Of a DNA stretch of 64,000 nucleotides, positions 36,188 to 47,433 are shown in pieces. The notes beneath the pieces were generated by a model. It saw nothing but the letters and a program-made list of their open reading frames with translations, did not search any database and was not told the origin of the DNA. Positions within the stretch are counted from its first letter, which is position 1; every line of letters starts with the position of its first letter. Position numbers and translations under genes: made by a program. This DNA is from Marinibactrum halimedae (GTDB lineage Bacteria > Pseudomonadota > Gammaproteobacteria > Pseudomonadales > Cellvibrionaceae). The DNA is taken from contig NZ_JAJQVM010000006.1 in the NCBI RefSeq assembly GCF_021234875.1, forward strand, positions 62,001-126,000. Direction: 5' to 3'.

Positions 36188-37030
36188 TTAAAGCGGCCAT
36201 GCCCAGTCACCCCATACGGGAATACACTGGCTGGGTAAAGGAGGCGTGCGTCCTAACTCCTGCCAAGGCGCATTGTCGACATGAAAGTCGCTACCACAAG
36301 ACCCTTTCAAGTGAAATTCCTGAGCCAGCATGGCGAGTGACTCAATCTCTTGTCGACTTTGATCGCCACTGACTACCTCAATCGCTTCCCCACCCGCATC
36401 GGAAAAATCCGAAATGAGCGATTTCAACTTAGTGCGAGTCAAATCATAGGACAAAGGATGAGCCAATACGGCAATACCGCCCGACTTTTTCACACAGTGA
36501 ATGGCGTCTGCCATTGATGGCCAAGCGGGCTTGATGTCTCCGGCTTTTCCTTTGCCTAAATATTTAGCAAACGCTTTCTGAATGGATTTCACATACCCAG
36601 CGTCCACCAAAAATCGCGCAAAATGGGGTCGCGCAACCACCGCACCACCGGCAAAGCGCTTGGCCCCCTCTAGGGCGCCATGAAAGCCCAGCTTTTCCAA
36701 GCGCTCGGCAATTTTCTCCGCTCGCTGATCCCGCTCTCGTCCCAACGCGGACAAGGCTTCCGTTAAGGCGGGGTGCTCTGGATCAATATTCAACCCAACG
36801 ATATGCACACTCCGTCCATTCCACTGCGAAGATAATTCAACACCGGGAATCACTTCCAACCCGTGAGACATTGCTGCCTGTAAAGCTTCGTCAATACCAG
36901 TGACGGTATCGTGATCAGTGAGGGCAAGATGCGTCACGCCGTTCTCTGCGGCCCTCGCCACCACCGCCGTTGGTGAGAACTGGCCATCAGACTCCGTACT
37001 GTGACTGTGCAGATCAATGGTGGAATACAA
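36188..37030 (-). CDS. PHP-domain phosphoesterase, RNase AM/TrpH type
   Basis: A metal-dependent PHP hydrolase; its E. coli relative YciV (RNase AM) trims 5' ends of RNA and removes nucleotides from 3',5'-bisphosphates. Metal-binding motifs: IDLHSHSTESDG at the start, LALTDHDTVTGI, GVELSSQWNGRSVHIVGLNID, VVARPHFARFLV, VLAHPLSYD and GSDFHVDN. I choose the TTG at 37030, because AGGAG lies five bases upstream and the protein then opens YSTIDLHSH as in the family (280 residues). An in-frame ATG at 37087 without a ribosome site would add 19 residues. Confidence 0.88.
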   Translation of the reverse strand: MYSTIDLHSHSTESDGQFSPTAVVARAAENGVTHLALTDHDTVTGIDEALQAAMSHGLEVIPGVELSSQWNGRSVHIVGLNIDPEHPALTEALSALGRERDQRAEKIAERLEKLGFHGALEGAKRFAGGAVVARPHFARFLVDAGYVKSIQKAFAKYLGKGKAGDIKPAWPSMADAIHCVKKSGGIAVLAHPLSYDLTRTKLKSLISDFSDAGGEAIEVVSGDQSRQEIESLAMLAQEFHLKGSCGSDFHVDNAPWQELGRTPPLPSQCIPVWGDWAWPL

Positions 37031-37345
37031 ATCAACTCCTGGAAATCCGAAAGGAACATTTCTTTGCAAGGTCGAACACGTTACCATACGCTCGCTTGTG
37101 TTCGAGATGGCAGGATAAACCTTGCTACTATCGCCCAGTTTTAGCCATTTTCACCCAGCTTTAGCCGTTTTCTATTTTGTTTTGGCCGCTGATAGGTAAC
37201 TCATTTTAACCACCTACGGTAATATGAGCAGATCAACAAGCACACAGGGAAGAAAACACTAGGCGCCGAACGAGGCGGAATTTATCATAAACCGTGACGA
37301 TTCACATTCTTCGATTGACCAACTGGCAGGAACCCCATCAATACC

Positions 37346-38047
37346 ATGAGTAATGAAACCCCGAAAAAACGCGAGAATGTCTTTTTTAACCTTGTGTTTA
37401 ACGTCGTGATCCCGACGGTAATATTGATGAAGTTCTCGAATGAAGAATACCTCGGCAATCAACTGGGATTAGTCGTTGCCCTTTCCTTCCCCTTAACTTA
37501 CGGCATTGTCGACTTTTTTCGCTCAGGTAAAATCAACTTTTTCTCTGCATTGGGTTTCTTCGGCACACTGCTCACCGGTGGCATCGGCCTACTCCAGCTC
37601 GACCCCAAATACATTGCCATCAAAGAAGCCGCTATTCCTGGATTGATCGCGCTAGCCATTCTTGGTTCATTAAAAACGCGCTTTCCATTAGTTAAAACCA
37701 TTATGTTCAATGAAAATATCATGCAAGTGGATAAAATCCACGAAGCGCTCGAAAAACATGGCAATGAAAACGCTTTCGAACGGGTATTGGTGCGCGCCTC
37801 TTACATTCTTAGCGGATCATTCGTTCTTTCCTCTGTCTTAAATTACGTACTGGCTAAAATCATTGTTGTCAGCCCTCCTGGCACCGATGCCTTTAACGAA
37901 GAGCTTGGCAAAATGATGGCCTGGAGCTTTCCGGTCATTTCCGTTCCCGCCATGATTGTCATGATGGTGGCCATGTTTTATTTGATTAGCCAATTACAAA
38001 AACTGACGCATATGGCATTAGATGATTTAGTGGCCAACGCCTCTTAA
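37346..38047 (+). CDS. VC0807-like inner-membrane protein
   Basis: A 233-residue membrane protein with about five or six hydrophobic segments (VFNVVIPTVILMKF, LGLVVALSFPLTYGIVDFF, FSALGFFGTLLTGGIGLLQL, AIPGLIALAILGSL, SYILSGSFVLSSVLNYVLAKIIVV, SFPVISVPAMIVMMVAMFYLI). The opening PKKRENVFFNLVFNVVIPTVIL is typical of the VC0807 family. It sits where other gammaproteobacteria carry yciB (septation protein A), beside a YciI gene and near the PHP and YciO genes, so it may replace YciB in function. The function is unproven. Confidence 0.75.
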   Translation: MSNETPKKRENVFFNLVFNVVIPTVILMKFSNEEYLGNQLGLVVALSFPLTYGIVDFFRSGKINFFSALGFFGTLLTGGIGLLQLDPKYIAIKEAAIPGLIALAILGSLKTRFPLVKTIMFNENIMQVDKIHEALEKHGNENAFERVLVRASYILSGSFVLSSVLNYVLAKIIVVSPPGTDAFNEELGKMMAWSFPVISVPAMIVMMVAMFYLISQLQKLTHMALDDLVANAS

Positions 38048-38206
38048 CACCTTGCTGTTCGGTGGCCGTCATTCTGCCACCCATACCGCCACTCTAACGA
38101 CCTCTGAACAGTAAACCATCGCGATAAAAAGTCATCACATACACATGCTGTCAAATACACAAATCATCAAAATCTAGCACCGCCGTAACCACCCGAGGAA
38201 ATTTAC

Positions 38207-38506
38207 ATGTTGTACAGTTTTTTCTGTGAAGATGCCCCCAACTCCCTTTCCCTCCGCAAACAACACCGCCCCGCCCACATTGATCGGCTAACCACTTTAC
38301 TCAACGAAGGTCGACTGATTCTGGCAGGCCCCAACCCCGCTATTGATGCTGAAGCCCCTGCCGAAGCGGGATATACCGGAAGCCTAATCGTGGCTCAGTT
38401 TGAAAACCTAAACGCCGCTCAACAATGGGCCGATGAAGAACCCTTTTTAAAAGCAGGCGTCTATCAATCAATCACGGTGAAACCCTTTGTTCAATCCATG
38501 CCATAA
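38207..38506 (+). CDS. YciI-family protein
   Basis: A 99-residue ferredoxin-like-fold protein. MLYSFFCEDAPNSLSLRKQHRPAHIDRLTTLLNEGRLILAGPNPAID is the normal YciI opening, with the conserved His and Asp of the putative active site, and WADEEPFLKAGVYQSITVKPF closes it. The biochemical role of the family is not settled. A GAGG ribosome site lies eight bases before the ATG. It is downstream of the VC0807-like gene, a neighbourhood like yciB-yciI. Confidence 0.92.
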   Translation: MLYSFFCEDAPNSLSLRKQHRPAHIDRLTTLLNEGRLILAGPNPAIDAEAPAEAGYTGSLIVAQFENLNAAQQWADEEPFLKAGVYQSITVKPFVQSMP

Positions 38507-38623
38507 CCCGAGCTAAGAATGCAAAAGAGAGTGCAAAAGAGAGAAAAGAGGTTAAACACCCCCCCACTTCACAAACGGAGACACTTTAGAAAACTCTTGA
38601 CGAACAACCATTTCGTCACACAA

Positions 38624-38638
38624 TGAATATCATTATCA
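38624..38638 (+). promoter_or_regulatory. Fur-box-like site
   Basis: TGAATATCATTATCA matches the 7-1-7 Fur core TGATAAT-N-ATTATCA at 12 of 14 defined positions. It overlaps the probable promoter region (a TTGACG at 38597) of the SH3/coiled-coil gene starting at 38696. Iron-dependent repression of that gene, and perhaps of the genes that follow, is implied. Confidence 0.55.
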
Positions 38639-38695
38639 TTCGGTTTTGAAACCCAACATTCACCGATTCAGCATTTGTAACATCCAGGTCTTTTT

Positions 38696-39370
38696 GTGAA
38701 ATATTTTATCGCTATCCTTGCCATACTTTCGATGCATCACATCGACACCGCCCACGCAGAAACTCGATACATCACGGACGTACTGTACATTCCCATGCGC
38801 AGTGGCGCTGGTAATCAGTACCGTATTCTCCGAAGTGGGCTCAAGAGTGGAACCAAATTGACTGTATTAGAAGAGAGCGAAGACGGTGAATGGACAAAGG
38901 TCGCACTGAGCAATGGGCAAGAAGGTTATGTCCGCAATCAATATTTGATCTCTACTCCTACTGCGGCCTCTCGCTTAAATGAAGCCCTTGCCAGTGTCAC
39001 TCGCCTAGAAAAGGAACGCGGACAATTAAAACAGCAGGTTCAAACACTTCAAACCGAACGATCCACTTTACAAAACACCCTCTCCTCAGAGTCGACCAAA
39101 GCCACCAATACGGCAGCCGAATTAGAAGAAATCAAGCGAATTTCCGCCGATACCTTAGCGCTTAATCAACGCCATCAAGATATGCTGCAAAGACACCAAT
39201 TATTGCAAACCGATTTAGATGTGTTGAAAGCGGAAAACGAACGATTAAAAAACGATAATCGCCAACAGTGGTTTATGTATGGTGTAGGCGCAGTGTTATG
39301 TGGGGTTATTCTCACTCTCATCCTTCCACGTTTACCAAGTAAACGTCGTAATTCGGAATGGGCGAATTAA
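38696..39370 (+). CDS. SH3-domain, coiled-coil, membrane-anchored protein (TIGR04211/YgiM-like)
   Basis: 224 residues: a signal peptide (MKYFIAILAILSMHHIDTAHA), a bacterial SH3 domain at about 22-85 (ETRYITDVLYIPMRSGAGNQYRILRSGLKSGTKLTVLE, GQEGYVRNQYL), a long coiled coil at about 95-190 rich in Gln, Leu, Glu and Thr, then a C-terminal membrane segment (MYGVGAVLCGVILTLILPRL) with a basic tail. This is the order of the SH3-and-anchor family. The domain would face the periplasm, possibly binding cell wall. The GTG start has AGG seven bases upstream. A Fur-like box lies about 60 bases upstream. Confidence 0.85.
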   Translation: MKYFIAILAILSMHHIDTAHAETRYITDVLYIPMRSGAGNQYRILRSGLKSGTKLTVLEESEDGEWTKVALSNGQEGYVRNQYLISTPTAASRLNEALASVTRLEKERGQLKQQVQTLQTERSTLQNTLSSESTKATNTAAELEEIKRISADTLALNQRHQDMLQRHQLLQTDLDVLKAENERLKNDNRQQWFMYGVGAVLCGVILTLILPRLPSKRRNSEWAN

Positions 39371-39445
39371 CACTCCTTCGAGGCATAAAATCCAATTACG
39401 ATATAAAGCCCTATCACGATAACAGCCGGTCAATAAGGACAACAC

Positions 39446-40054
39446 ATGAAACGCCCCCTGAATGTCAAAGCCGCTCTGTCAACGATCACGGCACTGCTTA
39501 TTTTTTGCTTTATCTCCAGCAGTGCATTTTCACAACAAGTGGCCATGCGCACCGACCTTGGGAATATTGTGATTGAACTGTACCCCAAAAAAGCCCCCGT
39601 TACGGTCAGCAATTTTTTAAAATATGTGGATTCCGGTTTTTATAACGGCACCATTTTCCACCGAGTCATCCCAGGCTTTGTGGTTCAAGGTGGAGGTTTA
39701 CGATTTGATTTTGGCCGGAAGGAAACTCGTGACCCTATCATCAATGAGTCGAATAACGGTTTACTCAATCTGCGAGGCACACTTTCCATGGCACGATTCA
39801 GTGACCCCAACAGTGCCACAAGCCAATTTTTTATCAATTTAAAGCACAATACCCACTTAGACCCGAATCAGTACAACCCCGGTTATACCGTGTTTGCACG
39901 GGTAGTCAGTGGTATGGAGATAGTGGAAAAAATCGTGGCAGAGCCTCGCGGTTTATACCGCAAGCATCCCGATGCGCCAAACGCCCCCGTTAGAATATTG
40001 GCCGCGAAGCGAGTATCGACACAAAACGACAGCACAACAAAAAAACCAAATTAA
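39446..40054 (+). CDS. Periplasmic cyclophilin-type peptidyl-prolyl isomerase
   Basis: A 202-residue PPIase that assists proline isomerisation in exported proteins. A signal peptide (ALSTITALLIFCFISSSAFSQQ) precedes the cyclophilin core: MRTDLGNIVIELYPKKAPVTVSNFLKYVDSGFYNGTIFHRVIPGFVVQGGG, with the catalytic Arg in FHRVIPGFVVQGG, then LSMARFSDPNSATSQFFINL. The latter lacks the Trp of human-type cyclophilins, normal for PpiA-like proteins. An AGGA site lies six bases before the ATG. It is the PpiA type by export signal. Confidence 0.93.
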   Translation: MKRPLNVKAALSTITALLIFCFISSSAFSQQVAMRTDLGNIVIELYPKKAPVTVSNFLKYVDSGFYNGTIFHRVIPGFVVQGGGLRFDFGRKETRDPIINESNNGLLNLRGTLSMARFSDPNSATSQFFINLKHNTHLDPNQYNPGYTVFARVVSGMEIVEKIVAEPRGLYRKHPDAPNAPVRILAAKRVSTQNDSTTKKPN

Positions 40055-40082
40055 ACACTAACACATCTAGAGAGAAGCCTCG

Positions 40083-40928
40083 TTGAAAACAACCAGCACT
40101 GCTTTAAGTGTCAACCTGAATAAAATTGCCTTACTGCGAAATTCAAGAGAAGGCAACTACCCCAGCGTGATCGAGCACGCGAAGCGATGTATTGCGCACG
40201 GAGCCGATGGCATTACTGTTCACCCTCGGCCCGACCAACGCCATATTCGGCCCGGCGATTGCCATAAGCTGGCATCACTACTCAAAACAATGCCTGATAT
40301 CGAGTTCAATATTGAAGGCAATCCTTTTGAAGGCCCAGAAGGAAATTACCCGGGCTTTATAGAGATCATTAAATCCACCCTGCCCGATCAAGCCACATTA
40401 GTTCCCGATGGCAAAAACCAGCTAACCTCTGATCACGGTTTTGACCTCATTCAAGAGGGCATTCGTGTAGCACCGCTAGTGAAAACACTGAAATCATTGG
40501 GGGTGAGAGTAAGTTTGTTTATGGACCCTGACCTCGAACAAATTCGTTTAGCCAAGGAAATCGGTGCCGACCGTATTGAGCTGTACACCGGCCCATACGC
40601 CGCTGCTTATGCTCAAGCACAAGAAGCCGGAGCTTTGGCTCACCCTTCTATTGAAGACCTTTTCTCGACAAGCTTTGAGTCAACCTCTCCTTTAGTAACA
40701 CTACAACGACAGCTTATCGCGCACCAAAAAGCCGCTCAATATGCGAACGAGATTGGCCTTGGCGTCAACGCCGGCCATGATCTTAATTTGGATAACTTGC
40801 CCCTCTACTTGTCCATTCAAAACGTACTGGAAGTCTCCATTGGCCATGCACTGACGGTAGACTCCCTATCAATGGGGATGGGCCATGCTGTTGAACAATA
40901 CAAAACCATTTGCACACCGTCGTCTTAA
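40083..40928 (+). CDS. pdxJ: Pyridoxine 5'-phosphate synthase PdxJ, atypical (Bacteroidetes-like) form
   Basis: PdxJ condenses deoxyxylulose 5-phosphate with an aminoacetone phosphate to make pyridoxine phosphate. The TIM-barrel blocks are present: LSVNLNKIALLRNSREGNYPSVIEHAKRCIAHGADGITVHPRPDQRHIR, EIGADRIELYTGPYA, GLGVNAGHDLNLDNLP, and VSIGHALTVDSLSMGMGHAV. Features such as FNIEGNP, HPRPDQRHIR and the insert near residues 190-215, and the 281-residue length against about 245 in E. coli, match the PdxJ subgroup I associate with Bacteroidetes. The usual gammaproteobacterial pdxJ sits in the rnc-era-recO cluster, not here. Start is a TTG at 40083 with AGAGAGAAG upstream. Horizontal origin is plausible. 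Confidence 0.85.
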   Translation: MKTTSTALSVNLNKIALLRNSREGNYPSVIEHAKRCIAHGADGITVHPRPDQRHIRPGDCHKLASLLKTMPDIEFNIEGNPFEGPEGNYPGFIEIIKSTLPDQATLVPDGKNQLTSDHGFDLIQEGIRVAPLVKTLKSLGVRVSLFMDPDLEQIRLAKEIGADRIELYTGPYAAAYAQAQEAGALAHPSIEDLFSTSFESTSPLVTLQRQLIAHQKAAQYANEIGLGVNAGHDLNLDNLPLYLSIQNVLEVSIGHALTVDSLSMGMGHAVEQYKTICTPSS

Positions 40929-41050
40929 CCCCGCTTTTTCCCTTAACGCCTGTTACTATCAACGTCCCCCCCACCCGAAGAATTGGCGCCATTAGATGGT
41001 GGCGTCATCTGAGGAATATGTCAGACTTTCCTCACTAACATTCGCCCCCT

Positions 41051-42142
41051 TTGGAGAATCTCGTCATTAACTCACCCAGTAACACAGCCCACTCTTCTAG
41101 TGACCAGCCGTTTAACGCTCATTTTATTGATGACATTCGGCCAACCATCGCACACTGGTCTTCAGAGGGTGTTCTCTTCGCCATTGTTACCTTGGTGAAT
41201 ATCGAAGGCTCCTCCCCAAGGCCAGTAGGAAGTCAGATGGCTGTGAACCTTAACGGTGAGAGTGTCGGGCTCATTTCAGGGGGGTGCCTAGAAGAGACTA
41301 TCAAACTGCACGCCATCGAATGCATCCAATCCAATACCTCTCGGTTAATTCGTTACGGCCTTGATTCGGATTATTTCGACATCATTCTGCCTTGCGGCTC
41401 TGGGGTAGATATCCTCATCAAGCCCAACCCGTCGAAAGAATGGGTTAACAAACTCAACGACATGTCAGCGTCACGCCGCACATTTCAATGGAGCATTCAA
41501 GCTGGCACTGATGTATTTTCTGAAAGCAGCCTCAGTGAAATTTTTCAATCTGAAAGCGTAACAACTGCCCCTAAACAGTTAAATAAAAAGGGGCTGAGAC
41601 GATCCGAAATAGCGTCGGCAGATTTTTCTTTTGTGAAAGAATACTTTCCTAAAAAACGCTGGGTAGTGGTTGGGCAAGGTGCCGTATTCGATCAATTCAT
41701 TCGCTTAGCCATGTCATTTGACGTCGAGCTTCTCGCTTACACCAATGATCGACGATACGAATCTCTGAAACACAATCCCCACTCAAACAGTACTTACGCA
41801 TCACTCCACCAATTTGCACCTGGGTCATTAGATAAGCACAGTGTATTTATATGCCTGTCTCACGATCACGATATCGAAGCGACCATTTTACCTCATGTAT
41901 TGAATTCACCTGTAGGCTATGTAGCCGCACTGGGCAGCCGAAATACCCATCAACAACGGTTAGAGCGACTACTCGAACTGGGCGTTAATAAAGCGCTATT
42001 CAAAAAAATTCATGGCCCGGCAGGATTGGATTTAGGCGGAAAAACACCACCGGAAATAGCACTGTCTATCGTGGCGGAAATTATTGCGTTTGAAAATGGA
42101 AGACGTTTTTCCAAAACAATGAATAATGAAATGGAAAAATAA
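41051..42142 (+). CDS. XdhC/CoxI-family molybdenum-enzyme accessory protein
   Basis: 363 residues. The N-terminal XdhC_CoxI region carries LFAIVTLVNIEGSSPRPVGSQMAV and GLISGGCLEETI, plus IILPCGSGVDILI. The C-terminal Rossmann domain has KKRWVVVGQGAVFDQFIRLAMSFDVELLAYTNDRR and VGYVAALGSRNTHQQRLERL, with IHGPAGLDLGGKTPPEIALSIVAEIIA. Proteins of this family help load sulfurated molybdenum cofactor into xanthine dehydrogenase-type enzymes. No such enzyme is in the window. The start is uncertain: a TTG at 41051 is used, with no good ribosome site. Confidence 0.85.
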   Translation: MENLVINSPSNTAHSSSDQPFNAHFIDDIRPTIAHWSSEGVLFAIVTLVNIEGSSPRPVGSQMAVNLNGESVGLISGGCLEETIKLHAIECIQSNTSRLIRYGLDSDYFDIILPCGSGVDILIKPNPSKEWVNKLNDMSASRRTFQWSIQAGTDVFSESSLSEIFQSESVTTAPKQLNKKGLRRSEIASADFSFVKEYFPKKRWVVVGQGAVFDQFIRLAMSFDVELLAYTNDRRYESLKHNPHSNSTYASLHQFAPGSLDKHSVFICLSHDHDIEATILPHVLNSPVGYVAALGSRNTHQQRLERLLELGVNKALFKKIHGPAGLDLGGKTPPEIALSIVAEIIAFENGRRFSKTMNNEMEK

Positions 42143-42174
42143 TAAGGATCGGGAAGAGGGAAATATTTAAACTT

Positions 42175-42199
42175 CGGTTACTGTTTATTCCAGTAACCG
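42175..42199. terminator. Hairpin between convergent xdhC-type gene and guaA
   Basis: CGGTTACTG at 42175-42183 and CAGTAACCG at 42191-42199 form a perfect 9-bp stem with a 7-base loop, extendable by AACT/AGTT with one bulge. It sits between convergent stops, 33 bases after one and 57 before the other. No long T-run follows, so efficiency is unclear. Confidence 0.55.
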
Positions 42200-42255
42200 A
42201 GTTGCTTAATAAGCCAAAATGCGGAGCAATACTTTATAGCCCCAACCAATCATTA

Positions 42256-43833
42256 TTACTCCCACTCAATCGTCGCAGGCGGTTTACTAGACACATCGTA
42301 AGCCACCCGGCTCACACCCGAAATTTCATTAATAATTCGGTTAGACACCTTCTCTAACAACTCATAAGGCAGGTGCGCCCAACGTGCGGTCATGAAATCT
42401 ACGGTTTCTACCGCACGGAGGGAAATAACCCATTCATAACGTCGACCATCTCCCACAACCCCGACGGATTTTACCGGCAGGAATACGGCAAACGCTTGGC
42501 TAGTTTTGTGGTACCAATCGGCGGCGTGTAATTCTTCTAGAAAAATCGCATCGGCTTCACGAAGAATATCGGCGTATTCTTTTTTCACTTCACCCAAAAT
42601 ACGAACGCCCAAACCAGGCCCTGGGAAAGGGTGGCGATAGACCATGTCGTACGGCAAGCCTAGCTCTAAACCAATCGCACGCACTTCATCTTTGAAAAGC
42701 TCACGCAGTGGTTCGACCAACTCAAACGCCATGTCTTCAGGCAGACCACCGACGTTGTGGTGAGACTTAATCACATGGGCTTTGCCAGTTTTCGACGCGG
42801 CAGACTCAATCACATCCGGGTAAATGGTGCCTTGTGCTAACCACTTTACGTTTTCTAGCTTGGCGGCTTCTTGGTCGAACACCTCGATGAAAGTGTTACC
42901 AATAATTTTACGTTTCGCTTCCGGATCATTGACGCCTTCTAACTTGCCAAGAAAGAGAGACTCCGCATCCGCTCGAATAACCTTTACCCCCATGTTTTTG
43001 GCAAACATATCCATGACTTGATCGCCTTCGTTTTTACGAAGAAGGCCATTGTCCACAAAAACACAGGTCAATTGATCGCCAATGGCTTTGTGTAATAACG
43101 CTGCAACCACAGAGGAATCCACACCGCCGGATAAACCGAGCAAGACTTTATCTTCGCCCACTTGTTCACGCACCGTTTCAATGGCCGATTCCACAATGTT
43201 GGCAGGCGTCCACAGCGGTTCACAGCCACAAATTTGCAGAACAAAATGTTCGAAAATACGCTTGCCTTGAAGGGTATGCGTCACTTCAGGGTGAAACTGC
43301 AACCCGTAGAAATCTTTTTCCTCCCAAAACATACCCGCCAATGGGCAGCTTGGTGTAGAGGCCATTAATGAGAATTGCTCTGGCAACGCCACCACTTTGT
43401 CACCGTGACTCATCCATACATCCAATAACGAGTTTCCATCATGATCCACGTGATCGGAGATATCTTTTAACAAGGCACTTTGGCCATGGGTTTGAATTTG
43501 CGCGTAGCCAAATTCACGTACATCAGAGCCCGCCACCTTACCACCGAATTGTTCCGCCATGGTTTGCATGCCATAGCAAATACCCAATACCGGCACGCCC
43601 AATTCAAAAACCAGTTGCGGTGCTCTTGGTGATTCACCCTCCGTCACCGACTCAGGTCCACCGGATAAAATAATACCCCGAGGGTCGAATTCTCGAATTT
43701 CTTCCTCGGTCATATCAAAGGCTCGAATTTCCGAAAACACACCCACTTCACGGACACGTCGTGCGATTAATTGGGTGTACTGAGAGCCAAAATCGAGAAT
43801 CAAAATACGCTGAGCGTGGATATCTTTTGTCAT
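42256..43833 (-). CDS. guaA: GMP synthase (glutamine-hydrolysing) GuaA
   Basis: GuaA aminates XMP to GMP with ATP and glutamine. The 525-residue protein has a class I amidotransferase domain ([20 protein letters not shown]; nucleophile Cys in [26 protein letters not shown]), the ATP-pyrophosphatase P-loop [16 protein letters not shown], and the C-terminal dimerisation domain ending [18 protein letters not shown]. It lies downstream of guaB on the same strand with a 190-base gap that contains a hairpin and a tandem repeat. Confidence 0.98.
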   Translation of the reverse strand: MTKDIHAQRILILDFGSQYTQLIARRVREVGVFSEIRAFDMTEEEIREFDPRGIILSGGPESVTEGESPRAPQLVFELGVPVLGICYGMQTMAEQFGGKVAGSDVREFGYAQIQTHGQSALLKDISDHVDHDGNSLLDVWMSHGDKVVALPEQFSLMASTPSCPLAGMFWEEKDFYGLQFHPEVTHTLQGKRIFEHFVLQICGCEPLWTPANIVESAIETVREQVGEDKVLLGLSGGVDSSVVAALLHKAIGDQLTCVFVDNGLLRKNEGDQVMDMFAKNMGVKVIRADAESLFLGKLEGVNDPEAKRKIIGNTFIEVFDQEAAKLENVKWLAQGTIYPDVIESAASKTGKAHVIKSHHNVGGLPEDMAFELVEPLRELFKDEVRAIGLELGLPYDMVYRHPFPGPGLGVRILGEVKKEYADILREADAIFLEELHAADWYHKTSQAFAVFLPVKSVGVVGDGRRYEWVISLRAVETVDFMTARWAHLPYELLEKVSNRIINEISGVSRVAYDVSSKPPATIEWE

Positions 43834-43896
43834 TGTGTGTACCGAAAATTCGTTGAAAATAAGACTGGATAGAATAAAGAAAAATAATTACTGAGA

Positions 43897-43930
43897 TAAA
43901 AACAGCAACGGGGCCTTACCAGACCCCGTT
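43897..43930 (-). terminator. Terminator-like hairpin in the guaB-guaA gap
   Basis: AACGGGG at 43907-43913 pairs with CCCCGTT at 43924-43930 (7 bp, 10-base loop). On the minus strand GCTG then TTTTT follows. It is about 93 bases after the guaB stop and 64 before the guaA start, so it may terminate or attenuate guaB transcripts before guaA. Confidence 0.6.
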
Positions 43931-43964
43931 ACGACACCCTTTCGATGATCTTCGCCGCTAAAAA

Positions 43965-44011
43965 ATGTTAGCAACTAAATATGTTAGCGACTAAATATGT
44001 TAGCGACTAAC
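43965..44011. repeat. 16-bp tandem repeat, three copies, downstream of guaB
   Basis: ATGTTAGCGACTAAAT occurs at 43981-43996, with a one-base variant at 43965-43980 and a truncated third copy at 43997-44011. Its GTTAGCG also pairs with CGCTAAC about 20 bases further on (44022-44028, reaching the guaB stop). Confidence 0.85.
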
Positions 44012-44023
44012 ATCAACGACGCG

Positions 44024-45846
<1,823 letters not shown>

Positions 45847-47265
45847 ATGCCAACATCGCCTACAATGCTGCCCATGACCTATTACACTTCAAATTCCCCA
45901 CTTTCCCCAAGCTCATCTGAAACATCAACAACGCCTCAACGGAAAATTTTTTCCGTCAGTCAGTTGAACCGCACAGCCAAACTACTGTTAGAACAGCAGC
46001 TCCCCTTGATGTGGGTTCAAGGTGAAATCTCCAATATGTCTGTTCCGTCTTCAGGACATTGGTATTTCACCCTCAAAGACAGCAATGCTCAAATACGTTG
46101 CGCCATGTTTCGCAATCGTAACCAATCCGTACGATTTCGCCCAAAACACGGGCAAGAGGTACTGATTAGAGGTCGCGTTAGCCTTTACGAAGGGCGAGGT
46201 GATTTCCAACTGATTGTCGAGCACATGGAAGAAGCTGGGCTGGGTGATTTACAACAACAGTTTGAACAGTTGAAACAAAAGCTTTCCGATGAGGGCTTAT
46301 TCGATCCGGCACGAAAACAGGCTTTGCCTTCACTGCCGCTCCACGTCGGGGTCATCACCTCGCCCACCGGCGCCGCCATTCGCGATGTGTTAAGTGTGTT
46401 TCAGCGGCGATTTCCTGCCATTCCTATTACCGTTATCCCCGCCTTGGTTCAAGGCAATGAAGCTGCCCATTCTCTTGTTAACGCACTTCATATGGCCATC
46501 ATGAGCGGGTTATTCGATGTGTTAATTATTGGCCGAGGTGGCGGATCACTGGAAGATCTCTGGCCATTTAATGAAGAAATCGTGGCTCGAGCGATTGCAG
46601 AATGCCCAATTCCGATTGTCAGTGCGGTTGGACACGAAGTGGATTTTACCATCGCCGATTTTGTCGCAGATTACCGCGCACCAACACCTTCAGCCGCTGC
46701 AGAAGTCTTAAGCCCAGACCAACATACCCTTTCCCAAAGGCTTTTAACTATTCAGCAAAAGTTTATGCAAAGTATGTTGGTTTCAATTAATCAACGAAAA
46801 CAGGCCACCACGCATTTAAGAAAGCGCTTAAAACATCCACGCGACCAATTACGCCAGCAAGCACAACGAGTTGATCATCTCGAAATACGATTACAACAAA
46901 TACTGAACACTCGCCTTTCACAACGAGGACAGTATTTACGTTATCAAGCGAACCGTTTATTACAGCAGCATCCGCGAAAACAATTACCCGCGCAGCATGA
47001 TCAACTGAATCAAGCCACTCAAAGATTGTTCCGATTATCTGAACGACTACACCAAACATTTCAGACGAAGCTCGCCGCCTTGACCCATCGTCTAGACTCC
47101 GTCAGCCCATTGAATACGCTGAAACGAGGCTACAGTATTGTCACCGACCAACAGGGCGCCCCCATCGTTGATGTCAATAAGACAAGCGTCGGGGACCAGC
47201 TCTCAGCGAAACTTGCCAACGGTACGTTAGAAATTGAAGTGATGAAAATTTCCCCCCTAAAATAA
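45847..47265 (+). CDS. xseA: Exodeoxyribonuclease VII large subunit XseA
   Basis: XseA is the catalytic subunit of the single-strand exonuclease VII. An N-terminal OB fold (IFSVSQLNRTAKLLLEQQLPLMWVQGEISNMSVPSSGHWYFTLKDSNAQIRCAMFR) is followed by the catalytic core (LPSLPLHVGVITSPTGAAIRDVLSVFQRRFPAIPITVIPALVQG; LIIGRGGGSLEDLWPFNEEIVARAIAECPIPIVSAVGHEVDFTIADFVADYRAPTPSAAAE), a long coiled coil and the C-terminal LKRGYSIVTDQQG. The start is one of several Met codons (45847, 45865, 45874); I use the first ATG, not the earlier TTG at 45826. The small subunit XseB is not in the window. Confidence 0.95.
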   Translation: MPTSPTMLPMTYYTSNSPLSPSSSETSTTPQRKIFSVSQLNRTAKLLLEQQLPLMWVQGEISNMSVPSSGHWYFTLKDSNAQIRCAMFRNRNQSVRFRPKHGQEVLIRGRVSLYEGRGDFQLIVEHMEEAGLGDLQQQFEQLKQKLSDEGLFDPARKQALPSLPLHVGVITSPTGAAIRDVLSVFQRRFPAIPITVIPALVQGNEAAHSLVNALHMAIMSGLFDVLIIGRGGGSLEDLWPFNEEIVARAIAECPIPIVSAVGHEVDFTIADFVADYRAPTPSAAAEVLSPDQHTLSQRLLTIQQKFMQSMLVSINQRKQATTHLRKRLKHPRDQLRQQAQRVDHLEIRLQQILNTRLSQRGQYLRYQANRLLQQHPRKQLPAQHDQLNQATQRLFRLSERLHQTFQTKLAALTHRLDSVSPLNTLKRGYSIVTDQQGAPIVDVNKTSVGDQLSAKLANGTLEIEVMKISPLK

Positions 47266-47433
47266 GAGACTCAATCAAAGAGATGGGAGAAAGGTTTTGT
47301 TATTTACTAAGCTTTCTTTAGAAAAGAATGCGTTTAAACCCAAACCAACTGATTGGTCACCATCCAAACAGTAATTTTTTAGTTGTAAGGACTTCCCCTT
47401 GAGTCATGAATTTGAGTAATATTCCTGTCACAA

